Shown: positions 1 to 12,800 of the stretch, piece by piece
Position numbering within the stretch: position 1 is the stretch's first letter
Layout: every line of letters starts with the position of its first letter
Assembly: GCA_017398355.1 (NCBI GenBank)
Contig: JAFQGD010000035.1
Coordinates: 1 to 45,062, forward strand
Direction: 5' to 3'
Origin: Akkermansia sp.
Lineage (GTDB): Bacteria; Verrucomicrobiota; Verrucomicrobiia; Verrucomicrobiales; Akkermansiaceae
DNA length: 45,062 bases
Program-made: the position numbers and the translations under genes
The notes under the pieces: model-generated
The model's database searches: none
The model's input: only the letters and a program-made list of their open reading frames with translations
Told to the model about the DNA's origin: nothing

Positions 1-290
1 CTCTTTACCTCTTTACCTCTTTACCTTTTTACCTCTTACCTTTTTACCTCTTACCTCCTTACCTCCTTACCTCTTACCTCCTTACCTCTTTACCTCTTTA
101 CCTCTTACCTCTTACCTCTTACCTCTTACCTCTTTACCTCTTACCTTCTTACCTTTTTACCTCTTACCTTTTTAAGGTAATGCGCTGCTGCGCAGCTAGG
201 TAATCAAAGGTAATCAAAGGTAATCAAAGGTAATCAAAGGTAATCAGAGGTAAGCAAAGGTAAGCAAAGGTAAGCAGAGGTAATCTATCC
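1..290. repeat. Repeat unit 1: TTACCT tract, palindromic core, AGGTAA decamers
   Basis: Positions 1-169 hold 22 copies of TTACCT spaced 7-8 bases apart by C/T-rich linkers, and the tract may continue past the left edge. A core at 174-213 begins AAGGTAATGCGCTGCTGCGC and contains the palindrome GCTGCGCAGC. From 198 to 283 there are nine AGGTAA hexamers at an exact 10-base period (AGGTAATCAA, drifting to AGGTAAGCAA and AGGTAAGCAG). TTACCT is the reverse complement of AGGTAA, so the unit is a large imperfect inverted repeat around the core. A second unit in the same orientation lies at 664-846, on the other side of a small gene. There are no spacers or long repeats, so it is not a CRISPR array. 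No open frame here looks like a real gene. Confidence 0.9.
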
Positions 291-301
291 CCACCCACTT
301 C

Positions 302-649
302 TCACCTTTTTTCATTTTTTGCCACACACAGAGCAGACGATAACATGCGCCGCAAAGAGCAACAATATAACCAACACGTCTGCATTTCATCTTCAGAGAC
401 AATTTCAGCACGCCGCAACAATTCCAGCCAGTATTCGCTCTCGAAGCATTCCTTAAGGGCGATTTGATACTTCGCTATAAAATCTGCCTTGCTACTCCCA
501 TACTTTCCTTCTCTGATATTGGCGCCTACACTTGTAGCAGCACGAAGCAGCTGGTTTGTCAGCACACTACGCCGCGTAATTTTATCACACAACTTAATTG
601 TTTCTATGGCAAACAGCATAGATTGCTCCAACAACTGGCTCTCTTTCAT
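302..649 (-). CDS. Four-helix-bundle protein (S23/IVS family)
   Basis: This 115-residue protein matches the family of small four-helix-bundle proteins (TIGR02436-like). The family was first seen as ORFs inside 23S rRNA intervening sequences and is related to the Avd accessory protein of diversity-generating retroelements. The diagnostic stretch lies at about residues 32-78: NQLLRAATSVGANIREG, then SSKADFIAKYQIALKE and ESEYWLELL. The length is normal for the family and no frame damage is seen. The molecular role of free-standing members is unknown; helix-bundle oligomers that bind nucleic acid are the usual assumption. No rRNA sequence surrounds it here. Instead it sits between two copies of a TTACCT/AGGTAA repeat unit, just downstream of the giant surface-protein gene and on the same strand. 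No clear Shine-Dalgarno is visible. The family call is firm; any function is inference. Confidence 0.88.
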   Translation of the reverse strand: MKESQLLEQSMLFAIETIKLCDKITRRSVLTNQLLRAATSVGANIREGKYGSSKADFIAKYQIALKECFESEYWLELLRRAEIVSEDEMQTCWLYCCSLRRMLSSALCVAKNEKR

Positions 650-663
650 AACGCTATTTCTTG

Positions 664-846
664 AGGTAATGCCCTTCTTACCTATTTACCTATTTACCTA
701 TTTACCTTTTACCTTTTACCTTCTTACCTTTTACCTCTTACCTTCTTACCTCTTACATTTTGAAGGTAATGCGCTGCTGCGCAGCTAGGTAATCAAAGGT
801 AAGCTAAGGTAATCAAAGGTAAGCAAAGGTAAGCAGAGGTAAGCAT
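664..846. repeat. Repeat unit 2: TTACCT tract, identical core, AGGTAA decamers
   Basis: Second copy of the unit, in the same orientation as the one at 1-290. It opens with AGGTAATGC at 664-672, then ten TTACCT copies between 678 and about 752 and one degenerate TTACAT. The core at 763-802 is identical over 40 bp to 174-213, including the GCTGCGCAGC palindrome. Six AGGTAA hexamers follow at a 10-base period from 787 to 842. The TTACCT and AGGTAA arms are shorter than in unit 1. The unit ends five bases before the hairpin that follows the giant gene, so the whole repeat-gene-repeat block looks inserted just behind that gene. Confidence 0.9.
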
Positions 847-850
847 AGGG

Positions 851-891
851 CATTGCCCCCATGCACCGATGAAGGGCGCATGGGGGCAATG
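851..891 (-). terminator. Hairpin after the giant gene
   Basis: A perfect 14-bp stem (CATTGCCCCCATGC at 851-864, GCATGGGGGCAATG at 878-891) with a 13-base loop starts eight bases past the stop codon of the giant gene. Its position suggests a transcription terminator or an mRNA 3'-end stabiliser. In the minus-strand direction no T-run follows the stem, so it is not a textbook intrinsic terminator. Confidence 0.6.
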
Positions 892-899
892 GTATAGAC

Positions 900-3800
900 T
901 TAGCGACGGCGGCGACGAGCCGCGAGAGCAGCCAGTGCCAGTATGCTCAGCGTCGTTGTGGTCGGCTCGGGGATGGAGTCGGTGGCAAAGTAGATGCTGC
1001 CCACATTGGCCACGGCGGTTTCCGTGGGGGCCAGGTAGTAGGCGGTCATCGCGTTGCCGTTCATCATACCGGTGATGGTGATGTTATCCGTCCAATCCAC
1101 GTTCACATCTGCAAAGCTCAGCTCAATGAGGTCGATATTGTCAATCTGCACATCGGTCAGCAGGGAGCTGAAGTCGATGGTGAGCGAGCTACCGGCATTG
1201 AGTGTCAGGCTGCGCAGGGCGTTGCTTGTCACCGCCAGCGTGGAGAAATCACCCGCCATCTGCACCTTGGTTGCGGTTCCATCCAAGGATACGAGCGTAT
1301 TCTGTGCCAAGGTCGCGGCTTGGCCTGCCACTTCAGCATTGCCGCTACCCAGCACCACGGTGGTATTGGTGGCGGTCAGGTTGGTCACCCCGGCTGTGCG
1401 GGCAGCAAAGGTGGCCGCCGTCTGGCCGGTGATGCGGCTGGATTCGGAGATAATCATGTTATCCACCGTCAGGCTCGCGCCCTGGGCAATGGTGATAAGG
1501 CTGTTGTTCACCGTGGCGGCGGCATTCTCATCCGTACCCGCAATGGTAGCGGCACCATCGGTATGGGAGATGCGCACCGCGCCGTCCACCGTGGCGGCAT
1601 TCGCGCCATCAGCAGCGGTGATGGTGGCAATATCCGAATACGTGCTGCTTGTCGGGGCAGATACCACCGTTGCAGAAGATACCGCCAGACCTGCGCCCTG
1701 CTCCACCTCCAGGCCACCGCTCAGGGTAGCCGTGTTGGCCAGGTGTGCCGTGCCATGACCGGCTACCTTCAGCACGGCCTCTGTGCCTGCCTTATATGTC
1801 ATCTCGCGGGTGAACACCATATCGGTGCCGTTGTCCGTCTCCGACACCTCGAAGGTATCAGCATCATAGGTGGCGGCATCGGTATCAATCGTGGCGGTAC
1901 CGCCAATCTCTACCTTTTGCAGCATGTAGATATCCTCGCCGCGAGAGCTATCTGCAATGCCACCCACAGTCGCACCATCTGCAAGCTTGAGGGTTACATC
2001 GTTATCGCCATCCAGTGCGCGGCCACTTTCATACGAAGCGATATTCACGCGGCCGCCGCCCTCTACATTGTAGATGATAGCGGTGCTGGTTCCCCCTTCC
2101 GCGGTGCCGTCCAGCATGTTGACCGTACCGCCGGATTTCACATTGAAAGTACCCGTACCACCGGCCACGGAGAAGCGGCTGTTGGCCGTCAGTGTACCCG
2201 CCACGTCAATGACCGTATTCTTTGTCGAGCTATCATTTGTCGTAATCTGGAAGTCACCATAGTTATTGCCGGTTGTCGTGGCCGTGCCGGATGCAGTATT
2301 CGTTGTTCCGGTAATGACAAATGTATTACCGCTCTTGATATCAAGCTTGCTTTCACCGGTGAGGGCCAAGCCCTTCACATACACCGTACCGCCGGTGGTA
2401 GCATCATCATCGCCAATGTTGAGCGTACCGCTCACGGCGTACAGAGAACCGCGATCATCCAGCACACCCCCGTTGGTCGGGATGATAGTGGTGGTAGCCG
2501 TAGCACTTGTCGTACCCAGCACGCGGGAACCCTCGCTTTGGGTCACGCCATCCGTCACCTTCACGGTGGCAGTATCCACCGTCAGGGTGCTACCGGCACC
2601 CAGGGTCATGCTACCGGCGGTCACATTGCTGCCGGTCACCTTGGCATTGGCATTGGAGTCGATGCTCAGCCCGGCAATGTTCACCGCAGTATCAGCCTGC
2701 AACACAGCTTGGGCAGTCGTGGCAGCCAGCGCAATCGTGGCATTCGCTGCGGCATTTTGTTGCCCCAGCACCAAAATGGCAGATTTATCAGCACTTGCCC
2801 AAGAACCATCCAGCAGCTTGTACGTGCCGGCAAAGGTGTTATCCGCACCGGTAATCTTGTAAATAGCATCATTACCGCCTGTGGGGGAGTACATCTCCAC
2901 CGTACCGGCACCCTCCAGCAAGCCGGAGAATTCCAGCGTCTTGGCCCAATACTGCTGAATCTTCACCGTGCCGGTGCTATCAAACGTACCGGCGGCGGCA
3001 TCTTGCACGTTGAAGCGGATAGGACCTGCGTATGCGATATTGCCGTCAACATTATTCAAGGTCGATCCACTCATCAAATCCAGTGCAGAACTGAACTGTC
3101 GGGAGCCTTCGTCCACATGAATGCCATTGCCACCATAGCCGAACGAGGTCGTAAAGGTGGCACCATTGCGCACAATCACCTTCTCTGCGCCGAAATCAGC
3201 CGGGGCACCGGTACCGCCAGTCGAGGTCGAACCCACCTGCAGCGTACCGCTCGTGATATCTACCGTGCCGGTGAAGGCACCCAACACAGCAGCATCTCCC
3301 TCTCCGGTGGCAAAGGCCGTGTTGCCACTGCCCAAATTCAGCACCAACGTACCCGCGCCACTTACCTTGCCAAGCACACCATCGCTGCCGCCCAAGGCCT
3401 GCAGCTTGGTGATGGTGAGCATACCACCTTCTTCAATCTCCGTGCCGCCGGTATAGGTATTGGTGGTAGAGATGGTCAGATCAGCTCCGTTTTCCACGGT
3501 AAGCTTGCCGCTACCGGCAATGGAGCCCTCGCCCACAAAGGCGTAGCCCGTGCCGGTTACGGTGATGCCATCCGGTGTCACCGTGCCGGAGATGGTGATT
3601 TCCTCACCTACTCCCGCAAAGATAGCCTTGGCCGTGCCGCTATAAGCTACATTGTCGGTATTCTCGCCGCCATTCCAAGAGGTTTCGCCATCGGCAGCCA
3701 CCCAGGTGTTGGTGTCGCTGAAGTCCGTATCCCACAGCAGCCCGGCGTATGCCACGTTGATGCTCACCAGGCCCGCATCATTGACGCTGGCTGTCACGTT

Positions 3801-6800
3801 GAACATGTCCGCATTGTAGCCGGACAGGGTCACGGTATCGGCGCTGACGCCGACGGCGCCTTGGAAGAGGTCGTAAGTGCCGAGAGCCAAGTTATCCAAG
3901 CGGAAGTTCAGGGCACCATTGTAGGCATCGGCGGTGACAATCGCCGGTGCAGAGCTTAAATCGTAGGCAAAGCCCGCGCCATCTGCAAGAGTCAACTCGC
4001 TCAGGCTCAGCGCCTGCTGCGCCTGCACCCAACCGCCTTGGATATCCAACCCGGCCAGGGTCTTATCCGCCACGTTGAATACCAGCATACCCTCACCGGT
4101 CTTGGTGATAGCGCCGTTGGCTCCCTCTGCCGGGGTGAAGTTGATGTTACCCGCCAGCGTGATGCTCTTGTCCGCAGCCGTTTCAAAGGTCACGCCGTAG
4201 ATATGGAAATTTTCCGCAGAACCGGCATCCATCAGCCAGCTGCTTTCCCCGGCCACCAGTGTACCGCCGGTAAGGGAAACTTCACCCTTCTCGATAGCAC
4301 CTGTTCCGTTGGTACCATCATTCAGCTTCTGTATCACATTAGTAGCGGCACTAGCCGGGGCAAACTCCACACGACCGCCGGTCATGATAAAGGCATTGCC
4401 CGTGCGGGGATTACCATCTCGGCGGAAGGTGATGCCCGAGGTCTTCACCTCGCCCCCTTCTACCACAAAGCGAGCAGTGTAACCGGAGCCCGTACTATCA
4501 TGCCCCAGTTTGATACCACCATTGGCATGGAGCACCGCACCATCCTGCACCACCATCTCTTGCTTGTTGGTGAGCCAAAGCGTGCCGCCTACGGTCAGAT
4601 CAGCGCCATCAGCCACCAGATATTTGCGGTAACCATTGTTGCCGGTGGTATCCCAAGAGTTGATTTGCCATTTTCCGGTAATTTCAACGGCATCATCTAT
4701 CGTAATAACTCGCTGCGTCTCTCCATTACCCTGGTAGTTGTATACAACATCTCCCTCCACCAGCAACTTACCCGTGCCGGAGGTTTCCAGTTTACTCAGC
4801 ACACTAATGAAGGTAGGAGTATCCTGCGGCTGCTCTGTACTATTGCCCGTAAACTTAAGCACACCCTCGCTCACATGGAGCGTGGTGGAGATATTGCTGC
4901 TGTTGAGAGCCCCCAAATTCAGCGTACCCGCGCCGGTCTTGAGCAGTTCACCGCTGCCGGCGATAGCATTGGTGAATTCAATTTCCTGCCCGGCGGCCAC
5001 ATCGTAACCCAGCGTGCCATCCACCGTCACGCCACCGGCAAAGGTGGCAGCTTGGGTGAGCGTGGCGCTCGCGCCGCTGTGTACTCGCAGGCTACCGGTG
5101 GAGGCGATGGTGCCGCCGCTCAGGGTGTAGCCGGTACCGCGCACAATGATATCGCCGGGGGCCACGGTGCCGTCAATGGTCACGGTTTCGCCGGCGCCGT
5201 CAAAGGTCACTTTGCTGCCATCTGTGTAGGTGGTAGCGGTGGCGGCATCGTTCCAGTTGGCATCGGTGGTGTTCCAGGTATCCGTGGCACCGGCGGTGTT
5301 CCACACCAGCCCGGTGTAGTACACGCCGATGCTCACCAAGCCGCTCTCGCTCACGCTCGTGGCGGTTCGGTAGGTGTTCGTGTCGTACGTACCGGTCAGC
5401 GTCACTTGGGCCGCGCTCATGCCGGCTGCAGCTTGGAACACATCGTATGTACCAACACCCGCGATGTTATCCAGACGGAAGGTGATGGCATCGTTGTAGC
5501 CATTGGCTGTCACCATGGCGGGGGTGCTGCCCAGGTCGTACACAAAGCCTGCGCCCTCAGCCACGCTCAACGCACCCACGGTCAGGCCTTGGGTAGCTGC
5601 CACAAAGCCGGCTTGCACATCCAGCGCCGCCAGATTCAGGTTCGCGGCGCTCAGCGTTGCGGTGTTAGCACCTGCTTTCACCACCGTGCCCGCGCCGGAG
5701 ATAGCCTTGCCATAGCTCACCGCTGCCGTATCGGCCAGCAGCTTGAAGGTGGCTCCCTCGTTCACCGTCACCGCGCTGTTCAGCGCACCGCCGTTGGCGA
5801 GTGTCAGCGTACCGGCTTGTACGGTGGTGGCGGCAGTATAGGTGTTCGCTCCGCTCAACACCAACTCACCGAGCCCAGTCTTGGTGAAGGTCATATCACC
5901 ATTAGCTGCGGGATCACCGTTGATGTAATCGCCGTTCTTCTGCGCAATGACGCTACTGATATTCAATTGCGCATTTTCCTGCACATCGAACACGTTCTTT
6001 CGCTGACGCAAAGAAATTGTAACGGTATTAATCGAGGAATCAGTAGGAGCTTCTGCCGTGGCACCATCCGCAGCAAGCGCCGTTATCGTAGAATATCCGC
6101 GTGTGCTGCCGCCATAGCCCAAGTCGAAGTTAGAACCACTACTACCGGTCATGGTACCGCCTTGCAGGTTGATAGCAATGCCCGAACCGGTCTGATTCGC
6201 TGTACTCACAACATTAAACGTGCCGCCCTCATACACATTGATGGCAGAAACCGTGTTGTTGGAGCTTCCCCAACCGGTAGCGTCACCGGCGTTAAGCTTC
6301 AGGGTGCCATACACATCAATCTCGCCAACCATGCCGCCTTCTTGCCCACCGGCATTCACGGTAAGTGAGCCGGTAGCTCCAATCGTGGTACCGCCGGTGT
6401 AGCGCTTAGCCCCGGAATAAACGACGTTAGCATCAATGATATTCACCGCCAGCGGGCCGCTGGCCCCATCATCCGTCATGGTGGCGGAGATCTTGATGGG
6501 GTTGCGGTCTTCATGCGTCTTGCCGATGTTCAGCACACCAGAACCGGTGATAGAGCCTTGAATATCCGTATCCGAACCCGTGCTGGAGCCATTGATGGTA
6601 CCCGAGCCATCTACCGTAATGGCTGCATTAAGCTGGTGGTAGGAACCACCGCCATTATTCAATTCCACCGTACCGCCTTGCAGCAACAAACGTGTGGCAG
6701 TCAAGCCCGTGCCCCAGCCCAAACTCAACGTGCCGCTCTCTTTCACGGTGATGTCCGTGATATTCGTCCAGTTGGTTTGTTCCCCCAGAGTCAGCTTACC

Positions 6801-9800
6801 GTTGGCTACCACCAGGTTCTCCACAGTCAGGGAGCCGCTGCCGTTCAGTGTCACCTGGGCGTTGTTCAGGATAGACACCGTGCCGACGGTCACCGCATCG
6901 CCCACGCTCACGGTAGCATCGGTGTTGAAGATGGCATCCTTGCCGGTGGCCCAAGAGGCGTTGTTGGAGGCATCCTCATCTGCCACCAAGTCCCAGTTGG
7001 CAGAGGTCCAGGCACTGTCTGCTGCGTCTTCGCCATCTGTAGCGCCGCCAACCCAGGTGTACACGCTGTCGTTGGTGTAGTTCAGAACCAAGCCGGTGGA
7101 GGTAGCACTCAGCGTAGCAGTACCGCTGCCGTTGTAGGTAAAGACATTCTCCGCTGCCACACCGGACCAATCGCCCGCCGCCAGCAGGTAGTTACCCGTG
7201 GCCAGCGCCCCGCTCAGTTTAGTGAAGTCCAGCGTCACCGTCGCGCCGCCACCTTCACCCACCGTAGCTGCACTCGTCAGCGTCAGCGCTGCGGTGCTGC
7301 CATTGAGCAGAGAAGCATCAAACACCATCTCGCCGCCTGCCAGCGCGATGCCGCCCAGCTGCACAGCATTTTCTGTCCCGGTGAGCACGGAGAGCACCTG
7401 CCCGCTGCCCAGCGTGTAGCTACCGTCCAGAGTCAAGCTGCCACCCGTCACGCTGATGTTGCCATTCACCACGGAGTCGGTATGGCTGAGCACCAGCGTA
7501 CCGTTGTTGACTGTGACAGCACCCACATTGGCTACACCGCTAAAGGTCTGGCTGCCGCTGCCGGTCTTCACCAAGTTCAGGATGGAGGTATTCGTCTTGA
7601 GCACCGTGCCCGTGAAGGTGTAATTGCCCCCTTCTGCCACATTGAGCGTCAGCGTGCGTTCAGCGGCATTCTGCACCCAGCCGGTATCAAAGCCCAAAGC
7701 ATCAGCCATGTCACGTTGGCCGGGGTTGATGGAACCGGAGAACAGGGTGTACTGGTTGTCACGCGAGACCACGTTGCCCTGCGCATCCGTATTCGAGCTA
7801 TTCAAACCGGCAATGGTGGTCTTATCCGCGTTGATACCCACAGCATATTCCGCCGTAGCGGAATCGGGCAGCTCAATATCAATCACCGCATTCTTGGCAA
7901 TGTCTGCATTCTCAATGATGAGGGCTGCACCTCGCTTCACGCCACTATTTGTACCATCCATCGTGATGGTACCGGCAAAATTGCCTGCATTTGCCGTGGC
8001 AGAACCCAGTTTCACCAGCGAGAAGTTATCTGCGCTGTGGTTGAAATCCAACACCAGCTGAGAAGTGCCACCCGCATTGCTGTTCTTGAGTGTACCGATG
8101 CTCACAGCACCACCAAAGTTCGTTTCTTTGATTGTTGCCTTGGCCCCGGTCAATTCTATGGTTCCCAAGTGCGTGTAGGTATTGGGAACAGCACCGGAGT
8201 ACTGGGTGAGAACAGCCCCGTTGCCCAGATTCACCGTGTCAATCAACTTGTTGGCACCCGAGCCGGCTGCCGTATTCCACAGCTGCACCGTGCCACCTGT
8301 CTGGGTCAGCGTACCGAGTGTCAAATCACCTTGGAACTTGGTCGTACCGCCGGAGATGGTGGCCGTTTCAATCGAGGTAGTACCGTTGAAGTTCTGCGTA
8401 CCATTGGAGACAGTGAGAGTACCCAATATGGTAGCAGCTGCAAAGTTGCTAGTTGCATTACCATCACTCTTGAATCCGGCCAAATTCACCGTATTGTTAA
8501 AGAGCAGCGTGCCGCCGCCCTTGCGGTACCAAGAACCGGTACCGATAACAATACCATTCACCGTCAAATTGGCATTATTATTTTGGTGTACCTGCATCTC
8601 CGTAGTATCCACCACCACACCAGCATTCAAGAACACGGATTTGCCACCGGTGACCTGCATGTGCACATCGCTGCCCAGGTGCAGCGTGCTACCCAGCAAC
8701 ACAACGTTGTCATCTGTAGTCTCCGTAGCGGTGCCTCCGGCTGCGTATTCCGCCGTGGCGGTGTACAGGTCAAACTTGCCTTCCTTCAGGTACGTGGTGC
8801 CTGAGAAATTCTCTAAACGGAACTTATTGCCGTAATCAGCTTGGGCTTTATCCAAGGTGAGCTCCAGCGTGCCGTTACCCGTGATGTGGGATGCCACAAA
8901 CTCGGACTTTTGAGTTTCCAAAGCCAAGGTAGCACCCGAGCCAATCTCGATAGCGGAGGCAGTAAGGGCTGCCGTTTCAGTGAGGGTGAGGGTGGCCCCC
9001 TCGCGCACGATGAGCTTGCTTGCGCTCACGGCCTCGCTCACGGTCACGTTGGCATCCGTTTCAAAGATAGCCACCTTGTCTGCCACAAAGGCCATATTGC
9101 CATCTGCCGAGCCATCGGGCGTAGTATCCCAATTGGTATCGGCATAGCTCCAGTTGCCGTTGCCAGCATCCCAGGTGTAGAGCAGGTTGGACACATAGTC
9201 CACATACAAGCCGGAATCCGTGGTCACCACCGTGGCGGAGCCATTGCTCAGACCGCCGGTAGTGAAGGAGAGTTCGCCACCGGTTGACCAGTTGCCGGCA
9301 GACAGCATGTAGCGGCCGCTTTCCAACTGCCCCTCATTGGTGAAGGTGATGGTCTGGTCGGTCGTACCCTCGCTCAGGCTCAGCGTGCCCACGCTCAGCG
9401 CGGCAGTATCGGCGCTCAGCGCGGTGGCATCGAAGATGATCTCACCACCCGCCAGCTCCAAGCCGGCCAAAGATGCGGCCTCGCTCGTGGCGGTGGCAAT
9501 GCTCAGGCTCTGCCCCGCACCCAGCGTGTAGGTGCCATCGAAATCCAGTGCACCGCCGGAGACGGTGATATCCCCGCTCACGGTGGAGGCAGCGTTGGTC
9601 AGCTCCAGCGTACCGGACTGCACACCCACATCGCCCACATGAGCCACACCGCTGAAGGTCTGCGTATCCGTGCCGTTCATCAGTAGGTTCAGGTGCTCGG
9701 TTTCATCGGCTATGCCCACCGTACCGGCAAAGATACCACCTGCACCGGCTATCGTCAGCGTGTTAGAAGCGGTGGAGGCGGGCATAGTATTGGTAGATGA

Positions 9801-12800
9801 CGTTGCTACATCACCGGAGTACATATGCGCGTTGGCGTTACCACTCAAACCGGCAATCTGGGCATTGCTCGTGTTGACCACTAAAGTGGCGTACATTTGA
9901 TCGGTGGCACCCTCCAGCGATATGGTAGCACTCTTTGCGGCAGTATCGGAAGACAGAACCAAATACGCTTGATAATTACCATTATGCCCCCATGTCATAT
10001 CAACACCTGTTCGGTTCAGCTTAATCGTGCCACTGAAGTCATTATCCCCGCCCAGAATCAATCGGGATGTAGTGTTGTGTTGAGTAGAAGATTTCCAAGT
10101 CAAATCACCCTCACCGGAAAGGCTGTTGATGTTCCAGATGGTATTCCAGTTTTTCTGCTGAAGCTCCAAGGTGTTGTTGGCGGCAATCGACACGCTGTTG
10201 AGCGTGCGGTGCATACTCTCACCACTGGAGTCATTTCGAATAATGCTGGTGGAGGGAGCCCCTGCCGTAGCGGCGGTGTTGTTGACCACAATACCACTGT
10301 ATACCGTCTGGTATGTGGCCTCACGAGGCGCACTCTCATTTCCTGCCAAGTTCAGCTGCAAATTGCCCCCTGCTAGGGTGATGGTACTTGTTTCACCTTC
10401 CGTACCGATGTCGGACGAAACTTTCAGCGTGCCGGCTTTCACGTTGACAGCTGAATCCGCACCCAGAGAGAGGGTAGACGCTGCATTCAGTGTAACATCA
10501 CCGCCATTCAAATTCAACTCCGCACCGGCAGCCAAGGATATGTCAAGATCCGGGGTGTTGTTACCGCTCCCGGATGAGGCAACCACACCGTTTGTCGTAG
10601 TGAGATTCAGGGTAGCGTTTTCAGCTAAATCAATGGTAGCCGGGCGCCAGTATTGCAGGCTCTTCACATTCATGTTGAGTGTAGAGCCGCTCAGCAAATC
10701 AATACTGCCGTTGTCTGCATTGTGGAAATGCACATCATCCACCGTGGAGAAGGAAGCCGTAGCATCCTGCATGGTGGTGAGGGAGCCTTGGATCCAGTAT
10801 GCACCGCCGTTGCCTTGTGTGCGGTTGAAGGAGGCCCCATCGCCCAAGGCAAGCTTGCCGCCGGGGGCAATGGTGATATTGCTCGTGCCGCTCACATTCA
10901 CCGTACCCTCCACATTCAAGGTACCGGAAATTGTACGCTGAGACGAGGCATCGAAGCTATATTCAGAATTCCCGGCGAGGGTCAGGGTGGCGCCGCTATT
11001 CACGGTGTAGACCATGGTCTGCGTGTTGCTGCCCGTGAGCTTGAGGGTGCCTTCATTCACCGTCACGCCGGAGACGGCGAGGTTGCCGGAGAGGGTGACG
11101 GAGCCGCCGTCTGTCTTCGTGAGGGTACCGGTGGTAGTGCCCTCTGCCAAGGTGAAATCCGTGGTGAGTGTGGTAGTTCCTTCCACTTGGCCATAGACCT
11201 GCAAGGACAAATCACCGTGCATCACGATATCACCCTTGGTGGGGGCGAGGGTAGCCTCTGTGCTGCGGATGACAAGCCGACTACCGGCATCCATGTGCAG
11301 GTTGGCACCTTGCAGGTTGGTCTGCTCGCCATCGTTGGTGTACATATTGAGTGCCAAATGGCCATGGATATACAAATCCTGCAAGGTGGAGCCATCCGAC
11401 AGGTGAACGCGGCCGTCTTCATTGTGATCATCCGCACCATCTGCCTGCCAGGTGTAGAGGTGCAGTTGGCTGCCCGCATCACCCGTGACCAGACCGGAGA
11501 AGGCGCCGTAGCGGTAGTCGTCAGAGCCAATGGTGAGCTTGGCTGCGTTGGAAAGCTCGATGGGAGCGGAGGGGTTGGCGGGGGTGAGCTTGATGATGGT
11601 CAGCTCGGAGCCATCTACGGTGATCGACCCGGTGGTGATGGGGATGTCAATCTGCTCAATGACAGAGGCCTCGCCGCCATCGATTACGCTCAACTGCCCG
11701 GAAAGGGTGATGGAGCCATCGCCGCTGAAGCTGTAGCCACCGCCGGAGATTTCCATGCCACCCACGGAAACGGCCTCGGAGACATTCACGCTCTTGTTGG
11801 CAGCGGTGCTGTTAAAGATAGCCGTGGCCCCTTCACCCACCATGCTTGTGCCATACACGGAGAAAGCGTCTGCGCTCCAGGTGTTGTGATCCGCATCACC
11901 CGCCCAGATGTTGGAATCAGTGTTTTCAACCTCGGAAAGCACGAGGTAAAGGCCGTCTTCTGCCGTACGGACGGAGGAGAACAGCTCGGCAGACTCACCG
12001 CCGCTGCGTGCCAGGCCAAAGGTCTGCACGGCGGCCTCTTGCACCGCCACAGATACGCCGCCCGCGCTCACGTTGGCAAAGTTGCCGCCCAGCAGCAGGT
12101 ATTCGCCCGCCTCTTTGGGCATGCCGCCTGCCAACAAGATGGTGAGGGCATCCCCCTGCACCGTGCCGTCGATGTTCAGCGCCGGGGTATACCCCTCCTC
12201 GGTGGAAAGAGTACTGCCCCACAGCTCGATGACGCCGCCGTTGAGCGTCAGCCCGCCCAGCGTGCTCTGCTTGTAGGACAGCACAGAAAGGGTGTTGCCT
12301 TGGTTGAGGGTGTAGGTACCCGCCATGTCCAGCACACCATCGCCCGTTTCCGTGCCAATGGAGATGTTGCCCACAATCTGCGCATCTGCATGGGTAAGAG
12401 CCAACGTGCCGCCCTGCACGGACACATCATCCACCTTCACCGTGGCATTGGAGAATGTCTGCGCGTTGGTGCCGATTTTTTCGATAGAGCCGATAAGGGC
12501 TGTGTTGAACGTACCGCCATAGGTGGCATCAACCGCATCGTGCGCACCCACGGTAAGAGTTTTCTTGTTGAGGCTCAACACACCGTACTCGCTCGCGGAA
12601 GTGATGGAAGAAATCGTCAAATCCTTGTTGAGCAAAAGCTTACCGCTTGTATCCGCATCATAACCGCCGATAGTCACCAACCCTGTACCCAAAGCATTGG
12701 CGTGGGAAGTGGTGATAGTGCCGTATTCATGAGTCACGCCACCGGAGAATGAGTTATCGCCGGAGATGGTCGCGTTCACCCCGGGAGAGGTCATGATTTG

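Noticed and set aside
1..290. Short regular repeats as a possible CRISPR array
   Set aside because: The repeated unit is only 6-10 bases with no unique spacers of constant length, and no cas gene is nearby.
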